Source: Elusimicrobiota bacterium (GTDB taxonomy: Bacteria; Elusimicrobiota; Elusimicrobia; UBA1565; UBA9628). From it: 5,798 nucleotides of DNA. A program made the position numbers and the translations under genes. Of the stretch, positions 1 to 5,798 are shown one piece after another (within the stretch, counting starts at the first letter, position 1; the number at the start of each line of letters is the position of its first letter). The notes under the pieces are model-generated. The model was not told where the DNA came from. It made no database searches and saw only the letters and a list, made by a program, of their open reading frames with translations. The DNA lies in contig JAHFCD010000176.1 in the NCBI GenBank assembly GCA_023249695.1, positions 1-5,798 of the forward strand. The letters are read 5' to 3'.

Positions 1-317
1 AAAGAGAAGGCGGTCGCCGCCAGGCGGAAGGCGGCCGCGGCTTCGGCCAGAAGCTCGAGCGCGGACAGCACGGCGCGGGCCTTGGGCAGACGGCTGGTGA
101 AAGCGTTGTCGGCCGCGCGCCTGACCGCGGCGCTCTTCAGGTCGGAGAGAACCTTCTCGCTGGTGACGGGGCGGCCCAGCTCGTCGCGGACGTCGAGGCC
201 CCACTTGTTCTCGACCGCGGCCCGAGGATCGACCCCTTGCGCGTCAAGACCGGCCGCGGTTTCCGCGCGGCCGGCCGGCGCGAGAAGCGCCAGGGCCAAA
301 AACAGGCCCGGCCCCAC
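1..317 (-). CDS. Secreted/periplasmic protein of unknown function (N-terminal part; runs off the left edge)
   Basis: An open frame runs from GTG 317-315 to the window edge (105 codons, no stop), so the C-terminus is missing. Residues 2-18 form a signal peptide: a hydrophobic core (LFLALALLAPAG) then GRA|ET as a likely cleavage site, with no lipobox cysteine. The visible mature part is alanine-rich and looks helical, with a WGLDVRDELGRPVTSEKV segment; I recognise no family. Roughly 87% of codons end in G/C, as expected for a real gene here. The frame stays open upstream to GTG 380 and ATG 395. However, only 11 of the 21 codons between 380 and 318 end in G/C and no Shine-Dalgarno precedes those starts, so I prefer GTG 317, which has GAGGGG at 334-329. 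Against this choice, the 317 start leaves the signal peptide without its usual basic residues, whereas the longer form would supply several arginines. Expression is probably set by the promoter and riboswitch upstream. Confidence 0.72.
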   Translation of the reverse strand, partial: MGPGLFLALALLAPAGRAETAAGLDAQGVDPRAAVENKWGLDVRDELGRPVTSEKVLSDLKSAAVRRAADNAFTSRLPKARAVLSALELLAEAAAAFRLAATAFS

Positions 318-328
318 CGACCATCGGA

Positions 329-334
329 CCCCTC
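329..334 (-). promoter_or_regulatory. Shine-Dalgarno of the secreted-protein gene, inside a small hairpin loop
   Basis: GAGGGG (334-329) lies 11 bases before GTG 317, a rather long spacing. It sits mostly in the 6-nt loop of a GGAC (339-336) / GTCC (329-326) hairpin. The same GGAC strand, extended to CGGGAC (341-336), is also perfectly complementary to GTCCCG (427-422) in the riboswitch P3 hairpin, so a switching interaction is conceivable. The motif supports the choice of start; the switching idea is inference. Confidence 0.45.
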
Positions 335-397
335 TGTCCCGCCGATGATAAGTTGAGGCCGAGCGAAATCGTGCACTCACGCCGTGTATCAGCATGT

Positions 398-489
398 TTG
401 GTTTCGGTAGCCAGGCGACCTCGGGACTCTTCGAGGCCCTTCGCTTTGCGCCCCGCTCTCGCGAACGGTTTGCCGGTTTATCGCTCCAA
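398..489 (-). promoter_or_regulatory. Cyclic-di-GMP-I (GEMM-I) riboswitch aptamer
   Basis: Read on the minus strand, the leader carries the GEMM-I blocks in order and at the right spacing. GGCAAACC is at 474-467. Stem P2 is CCGTTC (468-463) with GAGCGG (458-453), six pairs including one G-U, capped by a GCGA (GNRA) tetraloop at 462-459. The core strand GCGCAAAGC is at 451-443. Hairpin P3 has CCTCG (436-432) paired with CGAGG (423-419). The 3' core GGCTACCGA is at 412-404. TTGG (489-486) and CCAA (401-398) can close the domain. This is close to the Vibrio cholerae Vc2 aptamer in motif content and length. The base matching Vc2 G20 is G, which fits c-di-GMP rather than the cGAMP-sensing subclass, which has A. 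The promoter is immediately upstream and a secreted-protein gene is downstream. ON or OFF polarity cannot be read from the sequence; no clear intrinsic terminator is seen, so translational control is more likely. Confidence 0.85.
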
Positions 490-503
490 CGTCCAGCCTT
501 CGG

Positions 504-531
504 AGTATAGCAGGCGCCGTTTTATTGTCAA
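504..531 (-). promoter_or_regulatory. Strong sigma-70-type promoter driving the riboswitch and secreted-protein gene
   Basis: On the minus strand the -35 box is a perfect TTGACA (531-526), followed by a 16-bp spacer and TATACT (509-504). TG one base upstream of the -10 (TGC-TATACT) makes it an extended -10. The predicted start of transcription is near 497, about 8 bases before the first pairing base of the riboswitch, which supports both calls. It begins 40 bp beyond the purA stop, so the downstream gene does not depend on read-through from purA. Confidence 0.85.
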
Positions 532-570
532 GACCCACGGGCTCGACGATCGCGTTTCTCGACGAGAAAA

Positions 571-1857
<1,287 letters not shown>

Positions 1858-1864
1858 TTAAATT

Positions 1865-1871
1865 CTCCTCT
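1865..1871 (-). promoter_or_regulatory. Ribosome binding site of purA
   Basis: AGAGGAG on the minus strand (1871-1865) lies 7 bases before ATG 1857. It is a near-ideal Shine-Dalgarno, fixes the purA start, and shows that this genome uses canonical ribosome binding sites. It lies outside the neighbouring palindrome, so folding of that element would leave it accessible. Confidence 0.85.
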
Positions 1872-1882
1872 CGCGTCCGGCG

Positions 1883-1938
1883 GGTGCCAGGTCTCCCGGT
1901 ATTCGCGTACGGCCGCGAATACCGTGAGGCCTGGCACC
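1883..1938. repeat. Intergenic palindromic element, copy 1 (25-bp arms)
   Basis: Two 25-bp arms, 1883-1907 and 1914-1938, are inverted copies matching at 23 of 25 positions around a 6-base centre (TACGGC). The innermost 11 bp of each arm are perfectly complementary. The arms start GGTGCCAGG and contain CGGTATTCGCG. The outer 21 bases of the right arm match the arm of the 2903-2984 element at 18 positions and the left arm at 16, so the two are related. It fills most of the 89-base gap between the UBA-domain gene and purA and could form a strong hairpin in the transcript. No target duplication is apparent. No T-run follows, so it is a poor intrinsic terminator by itself. Confidence 0.85.
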
Positions 1939-1946
1939 AACCTGTA

Positions 1947-2894
1947 TCAGCCTTTAAAGAAGCGTCTCCACCACGAACCGTCGCTCCGGCCGTGCGCGGC
2001 GCCGCGCGCGGCCTTCAACAGCTTGTCTCCGGTCACGATCCCGTCGCCGGCGACGCCGACGGCGAAACGGACCCGGGCGAGCGTTCCCGCCGGGCTCGTC
2101 TCGATCGCCTCGACCGGCACCTCGATGGGCACCGGCCCGGAGGCGGTCAGGCCTCCGAACAACCTCGCCAGATATTGCGCGATGTCGCGCCCGTCGACGA
2201 TCCGCGCGAACACCAAGTCTCCCGCGCGCAGTTCGGCGGCGGGCACGCCCTCGGGGTCCTCCTCGAGGGTAATCTTCAGGACGAGCAAATCTTCCTCGGG
2301 CGGCACGCCCGATTCGGGGCGGCCGCGCTTGGCGGCCGGCGCCGGCACCTTACGCAGGGACTGGAACTGGCCGAGGTCGAGGATATCCTTTTTGGTGCGC
2401 AGGCTCAAACTTTGATCACGAAAATGCGCGCGCAAGGGAGCGGCCAACTCCGAGGCGGCCTCGGCCTCGCCGGCCGCGCGCAGGCGATCGAAGACTCCGG
2501 GCTCGCAGGCGCGGAAGTGGGCGGCGAGGCGCTGCTCGACCTCGAGGCTCTCCGCGGGCAGGCTGCCGTCCCAAAGGCGGCAGCCGTACAGGTGCTTCTC
2601 GAAGGCGAACCAGTCCTCGTCGAGCTCAACGGCGCAGACCGCGGGATCGTAGGACATGACGGCGCGCGCGCGCAGGACCTTGCGGCTCTTGAGGTTCAGC
2701 ACGACGAGAAAAAGCCCATGCTGGTTCTCGTGCGGCCGCACGAATTTCCCCTTCAGCGCGCAGATGTCATTGAGCAGGTGCGGAATCTGACGGACGGCCT
2801 CCTCGACCTCGTAGCCGCACATCTCGAGGGCGAGCTCCGCCTCTCCGCGGTCGCAGCCGGTCTCCTCCATGAGAAGCTCGATCTTGTCCTTCAT
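1947..2894 (-). CDS. Uncharacterised protein with N-terminal UBA-like domain
   Basis: The protein has 315 residues and I do not recognise its family. Residues 2-37 (KDKIELLMEETGCDR, then EAELALEMCGYEVEEAVRQI) match the three-helix UBA fold pattern seen in EF-Ts, NAC and ubiquitin-associated domains, including the turn glycine and the 'xxVEEAV' third helix. Residues 48-130 may be an alpha/beta domain (LFLVVLNL, a DEDWFAFEKHLYGC segment). A charged helical stretch and a proline- and alanine-rich linker (about 183-200) follow. Residues 202-293 look like a second, beta-rich domain (LLVLKITLEED, GDLVFARIVDG, VRFAVGVAGDGI). The chain ends in a basic-aromatic tail, WWRRFFKG, which could touch membrane or nucleic acid. 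There is no signal peptide, so it is probably cytoplasmic. ATG 2894 keeps helix 1 of the UBA-like domain intact, but no Shine-Dalgarno precedes it: the palindrome ends 8 bases upstream. A role near translation or protein folding would be guesswork from the UBA-like domain alone. Confidence 0.85.
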   Translation of the reverse strand: MKDKIELLMEETGCDRGEAELALEMCGYEVEEAVRQIPHLLNDICALKGKFVRPHENQHGLFLVVLNLKSRKVLRARAVMSYDPAVCAVELDEDWFAFEKHLYGCRLWDGSLPAESLEVEQRLAAHFRACEPGVFDRLRAAGEAEAASELAAPLRAHFRDQSLSLRTKKDILDLGQFQSLRKVPAPAAKRGRPESGVPPEEDLLVLKITLEEDPEGVPAAELRAGDLVFARIVDGRDIAQYLARLFGGLTASGPVPIEVPVEAIETSPAGTLARVRFAVGVAGDGIVTGDKLLKAARGAAHGRSDGSWWRRFFKG

Positions 2895-2902
2895 CGTTAA
2901 AA

Positions 2903-2984
2903 GGTGTCAGGCCTAACGGTAATGACAGTATTCTCAACCGAAAATCGCCGTGAAAATACTGTCATTACCGTTAGGCCTGACACC
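2903..2984. repeat. Intergenic palindromic element, copy 2 (perfect 30-bp arms)
   Basis: Arms 2903-2932 and 2955-2984 are perfect 30-bp inverted copies around a 22-base centre (2933-2954). They start GGTGTCAGGCCT and continue into CGGTAATGACAG. The element is more AT-rich than its surroundings and occupies most of the 97-base gap between xerC and the UBA-domain gene. The outer part of the arm is shared with the 1883-1938 element. On the minus strand the hairpin is followed by TTTT, so it might weakly terminate or attenuate transcription after xerC. No transposase lies in the window and no convincing target-site duplication is seen; a REP-like or MITE-like origin is inference. Confidence 0.9.
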
Positions 2985-2991
2985 ATTTTCC

Positions 2992-3897
2992 TCATTTGGC
3001 GCTTCTCGGATGGGCGCCTTTATAGACCTCTTTCATCCGGTCGAGAGAGACGTGGGTGTAAATCTGGGTGGTCTGAAGGCTCGAGTGGCCGAGCATCTCC
3101 TGGACGGTGCGGATGTCGCAGCCGTGGTTCATCAGATGCGTCGCGAAGCTGTGGCGCAGGACGTGGGGCGTGATTTTTTTCTTGAGAGACGAGCGCTTGA
3201 TCCACCGGCCGAGGAGATAAACGATCCCTCCGTCGGACAGGCGTCCGCCCCGCGAATTCAGGAACAGGGGGTCGGCGTCTTCAGGCCCGTTTCGGCGCTT
3301 GAGGTAGTCGCGCAGGCACCGGAGGGCGTCGTTTCCCACCGGCACGATCCGTTCTTTAGAGCCTTTGCCGAACACGCGCACGGTCCCGCTCAAGGAATCC
3401 ACGTCGCCGACGTTGAGCGAAGTGACTTCCGAGCGGCGCAGGCCCGAGGAGTAGATCAGCTCCAGCAAGGAGCGATCGCGGGCGTACTGATCCGCGTCGT
3501 AGTTCTGGGGCGCGGAAAACAGCTCCGTCATCTCGCTTTCCGTCAGGAATTTAGGCAGGGGGCGTCCGCGCTTGGGCAGAGGCACGCCGAACACGGGGTT
3601 GCCCTTCAGGAGGCCGCCCGCGCGCAGGAATTTGACGAAGGAGCGCAAGGCCGCCATGCGCCGCAAGATCGTCGCCCGCGCCAGCCCCCCCTCCTTCTGA
3701 AGGTCGGCGAGGAAGGCGCGCACATGCACGCGTTCGATGCCTCCCGGCTCGAGCTCGGGATATTTGACGACGAAGGCCTCAAGATCCTTGCCGTAGGCGC
3801 GCAAAGTGTGCGGAGAGTAGTTGCGGGTCGCGCGCAAATGGGTCAGGAAACGCTCGACCTGAAGGCGCAACGGTCCCTGGGGAGATTCGGTCGTCAT
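2992..3897 (-). CDS. xerC: Site-specific tyrosine recombinase, XerC/XerD type
   Basis: Family members act as a XerC/XerD pair at the chromosomal dif site to resolve chromosome dimers before cell division. The length of 301 residues is typical. Residues about 8-95 are the SAM-like core-binding domain (RNYSPHTLRAYGKDLEAF) and 115-295 the catalytic domain. All catalytic residues are visible: Arg154 (GLRRSE), Lys178 (GKGSKER), His245 and Arg248 (HVLRHS), His271 (LGHSS) and nucleophile Tyr280 (QIYTHV). The ATG lies 10 bases after the topA stop with no good Shine-Dalgarno, so translational coupling to topA is likely. The topA-xerC neighbourhood is known from other bacteria and favours XerC over XerD, but sequence alone does not separate the two securely. 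It lacks the phage-integrase features of a mobile element, so a housekeeping role is preferred. Confidence 0.92.
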   Translation of the reverse strand: MTTESPQGPLRLQVERFLTHLRATRNYSPHTLRAYGKDLEAFVVKYPELEPGGIERVHVRAFLADLQKEGGLARATILRRMAALRSFVKFLRAGGLLKGNPVFGVPLPKRGRPLPKFLTESEMTELFSAPQNYDADQYARDRSLLELIYSSGLRRSEVTSLNVGDVDSLSGTVRVFGKGSKERIVPVGNDALRCLRDYLKRRNGPEDADPLFLNSRGGRLSDGGIVYLLGRWIKRSSLKKKITPHVLRHSFATHLMNHGCDIRTVQEMLGHSSLQTTQIYTHVSLDRMKEVYKGAHPRSAK

Positions 3898-3907
3898 GCC
3901 CTGATCG

Positions 3908-5798
3908 TCAGCTCGCGGCCGGGGGTTCCGACGGAGGCGCGACCGGGGCCGCCGCCAGGGCCGCCAGGCGGGCGGCGATCTGCGCCGCCCGAAGGCCTTC
4001 GCCCTCGACGCGAAGCTTCTCGCCCTCCTCCTTCGAAACCGGCTTCAAGTTGCGGCACTTGGGGTAGCCCGGGCAGGTCAGGAAGAAGCCGCGTTTTCCG
4101 ACGCGCAGCCACATGTGCTTCTGGCACTTGTTGCACGGGCGCGTCGTCTGCAGCGGGCGCGAGCCCTCGATCTTCTTGCCGTCGGCGTCGAGCGAGAAGG
4201 TGTTCTTGCACTCCGGGTAGCCGGAGCAGGCCATGAACTTGCCCTTGCGGCCGGTGCGGATGACCATCGGCTTGCCGCACAGGTCGCAGTTCTCGCCGGT
4301 CAGCTCGAGGACGACCTTCTGGCCCTCGGGCGTCAGCTGGATCTTCCCCTTGCACTTGGGGAAGGTCGAGCAGGACAGGTACTTGCCGAAGCGGCTCTCG
4401 CGGATGAGCATCGGCGCCGTGCAGATCGGGCACAGCTCGTCGGACATCTTCGGCTCGATGCGCGAGGCTTCCATCTCGGTCTCGGCGGCGATAAGCGCCT
4501 TGGAGAACGGCGCGTAGAAGGTCTTCACGACCTCGGTCCAGCCCTGCTGGCCCTCGGCGATCTTGTCGAGCTGCTGCTCGACGTTCGCGGTGTAGGTCAG
4601 GCTGACGACGTCGGGAAAGTGGCCCTTGAGCTTCTCGGTCACGAGGATGCCGAGCTCGGTCGGTATGAGCTTGCGATCCTTCATGTTGCGGCGGACGTAG
4701 CCGCGGTCGACGATCGTCTTGATCGTCGGCGCGTACGTCGACGGGCGGCCGATGCCGTGCTTTTCCATCGCGCGGATGAGGCTCGCCTCGTTGTAGTGCG
4801 GGGGCGGGCTGGTGCGATGCTCCTCGGGCTTGAGCTCGACGAGCTTGAGCATGTCGCCCTCGACGAGCGGGGGCAGGCGGCTGCCCTCCTCCTCGACCTC
4901 CTCATCGGGCTCCTCGTCGCCCTTGGGGGCGTCGCGATAGACGCGCAGGAAGCCTTCGCTCTTGAGCGTGCGGCCCGTGCAGTGGAACAGGGACTCGCCG
5001 TTCTCGATGTCGGCGGAAGCCGTGTCATAGGTCGCCTCGATCATCTGCGAAGCGACGAAGCGCTTCCAGATCAGCTCGTACAGCCGGATCTGGTCGGGGT
5101 TCAGGAAACGCCGGACTTCGTCCGGCGTTCTCAATACGCTCGTCGGACGGATGGCCTCGTGGGCTTCCTGGGCGCCGCGCGACTTCGTCTGGTACGTGGG
5201 CGGCTCGGCGGGAGCGTAGTGGGCCCCGTAGGCGTCCTTCACGTACGCGGCGCACTCGGCCGCGGCACTGGCCGCGATCGAGAACGAGTCGGTGCGCATG
5301 TAGGTGATCAGACCAGCCGGATCGGTGCCGCCCAGGTCCACGCCTTCGTAAAGGGACTGGGCGATGCGCATCGTACGCTCGGCCGCGAAGCCCATCTTCT
5401 GGGAGGCGGCCTGCTGCATCGTCGACGTCGAGAACGGGGGCGGCGGACGGCGGCGCACCTCCTTCTTCTCGACCTTCACCACCTTGAACGCCCCGCCCTG
5501 GACGATGCGCGAGACGGCGTCCATCTCCTCGGCGGTGCGCAAGGTCGTCGCCTTGACGCGGTACTGCTCGGAGAACAGGTCGTAGGTGCGGGTCGTCTCG
5601 ACCTTTTCCTTCTTCCACAGCGAGAGCTTGGCGTCGAACACGGGCGGCGCGCCGTTTTTCTCGAGCGCGGCGGTCAACGTCCAATATCCTTCCGAGGCGA
5701 AATCCTTGATCTCGTGCTCCCGCTCCGCGAGCAGGCGCACCGCGACGGACTGCACGCGGCCCGCGGACAGGCCGCTCTGGATCTTGACCCACAGCAGG
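3908..5798 (-). CDS. topA: DNA topoisomerase I, type IA (5' end outside window)
   Basis: Relaxes negatively supercoiled DNA by passing a strand through a transient 5'-phosphotyrosine break. The frame is open to the window edge: the 14 codons before the first in-window GTG encode LLWVKIQSGLSAGR, which reads directly into VQSVAVRLLAEREHEI, a classical type IA motif. That GTG (5755) is therefore internal, and the TOPRIM domain lies outside. The active-site tyrosine is in LITYMRTDS (Tyr codon 5302-5300). HEAIRPTS and the HGIGRPSTYAP motif (near 4760-4730) are also present. Three C4 zinc ribbons follow: CPIC/CSTFPKC (about 4432-4352), CDLC/CSGYPEC (about 4288-4208) and CNKC/CPGYPKC (about 4135-4055). 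An alanine/proline-rich tail ends the protein. An acidic insert (EEPDEEVEEE) sits near 4915-4886. It is the first gene of the visible cluster and is followed after 10 bases by xerC. Confidence 0.97.
   Translation of the reverse strand, partial: LLWVKIQSGLSAGRVQSVAVRLLAEREHEIKDFASEGYWTLTAALEKNGAPPVFDAKLSLWKKEKVETTRTYDLFSEQYRVKATTLRTAEEMDAVSRIVQGGAFKVVKVEKKEVRRRPPPPFSTSTMQQAASQKMGFAAERTMRIAQSLYEGVDLGGTDPAGLITYMRTDSFSIAASAAAECAAYVKDAYGAHYAPAEPPTYQTKSRGAQEAHEAIRPTSVLRTPDEVRRFLNPDQIRLYELIWKRFVASQMIEATYDTASADIENGESLFHCTGRTLKSEGFLRVYRDAPKGDEEPDEEVEEEGSRLPPLVEGDMLKLVELKPEEHRTSPPPHYNEASLIRAMEKHGIGRPSTYAPTIKTIVDRGYVRRNMKDRKLIPTELGILVTEKLKGHFPDVVSLTYTANVEQQLDKIAEGQQGWTEVVKTFYAPFSKALIAAETEMEASRIEPKMSDELCPICTAPMLIRESRFGKYLSCSTFPKCKGKIQLTPEGQKVVLELTGENCDLCGKPMVIRTGRKGKFMACSGYPECKNTFSLDADGKKIEGSRPLQTTRPCNKCQKHMWLRVGKRGFFLTCPGYPKCRNLKPVSKEEGEKLRVEGEGLRAAQIAARLAALAAAPVAPPSEPPAAS
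5107..5129. repeat. Perfect inverted repeat inside topA
   Basis: Arms AACGCCGGAC (5107-5116) and GTCCGGCGTT (5120-5129) are perfect inverted copies around a 3-base centre. The segment encodes RTPDEVRR within topA, so the hairpin may be a by-product of GC-rich codon choice. It would be a stable mRNA stem. No function can be assigned. Confidence 0.6.

Noticed and set aside
300..318. TTTTT run after a GGGCC-rich stretch as an intrinsic terminator of the riboswitch
   Set aside because: The T-run encodes Phe-Leu of the signal peptide and no stable stem lies directly upstream; the GGCC repeats would leave a one-base loop.
137..376. 79-codon minus-strand frame overlapping the signal-peptide gene
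   Set aside because: It is in a different frame from the coding-biased one, lacks a signal peptide or any recognisable sequence, and would start within the riboswitch leader without a ribosome binding site.
555..569. TTTCTCGACGAGAAA palindrome just after purA as a terminator
   Set aside because: Short arms with a one-base centre, no T-run following on the minus strand, and low expected stability.
1897..1924. Possible dif (Xer recombination) site, because the inner part of the palindrome has an 11-6-11 layout
   Set aside because: The arms lack the conserved dif arm sequence next to the centre (TAA/TTA), are a perfect palindrome rather than asymmetric, and extend to 25 bp in register with a related element elsewhere in the window.
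2950..4236. Long plus-strand open frame opposite xerC and the end of topA
   Set aside because: Antisense shadow of xerC, whose full catalytic set is intact on the minus strand; the frame also starts inside the palindrome.
5753..5755. GTG as the start of topA
   Set aside because: The frame continues upstream to the window edge and encodes the conserved GLSAGR part of the GRVQSVAVR motif, so this codon is an internal valine.

Overview
The window is GC-rich chromosomal DNA from a bacterium. It carries four housekeeping or conserved genes and one secreted-protein gene, all on the minus strand, so the biological reading order runs from position 5798 down to 1. The strong third-position G/C bias, a signal-peptide protein, and what reads as a class I cyclic-di-GMP riboswitch suggest a Gram-negative-type lineage. 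A deltaproteobacterial, elusimicrobial or similar deep-branching group would fit, but no gene here fixes the phylum.

In transcription order: topA (DNA topoisomerase I, 5' end outside the window, stop at 3908) is followed after 10 bases by a Xer-type tyrosine recombinase (3897-2992, probably xerC). A 97-base gap holds a perfect 30-bp-arm palindrome. Next comes an unrecognised 315-residue protein with an N-terminal UBA-like three-helix domain (2894-1947). An 89-base gap holds a second, related palindrome. Then comes purA (adenylosuccinate synthetase, 1857-571). The spacing allows one transcription unit, but the two long hairpins could separate it into segments.

The most informative stretch is 318-570, downstream of purA. 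It contains a near-consensus sigma-70 promoter (TTGACA, 16-bp spacer, extended TATACT). About 8 bases after the predicted transcript start comes a ~92-nt leader with the conserved blocks of a GEMM-I (cyclic-di-GMP-I) riboswitch: GGCAAACC, a 6-bp stem capped by a GCGA tetraloop, GCGCAAAGC, a second hairpin, and GGCTACCGA. An ~80-nt leader follows, then a GTG-initiated gene with a signal peptide that runs off the left edge. This unit looks like a c-di-GMP-controlled secreted or periplasmic protein of unknown function, regulated separately from the housekeeping genes.

The two palindromes share their outer ends (GGTGYCAGGYCT, then CGGTA) and so look like members of one dispersed, non-coding, REP- or MITE-like family. 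The copy at 2903-2984 lies so close to the UBA-domain gene that no Shine-Dalgarno sequence remains in front of its ATG.
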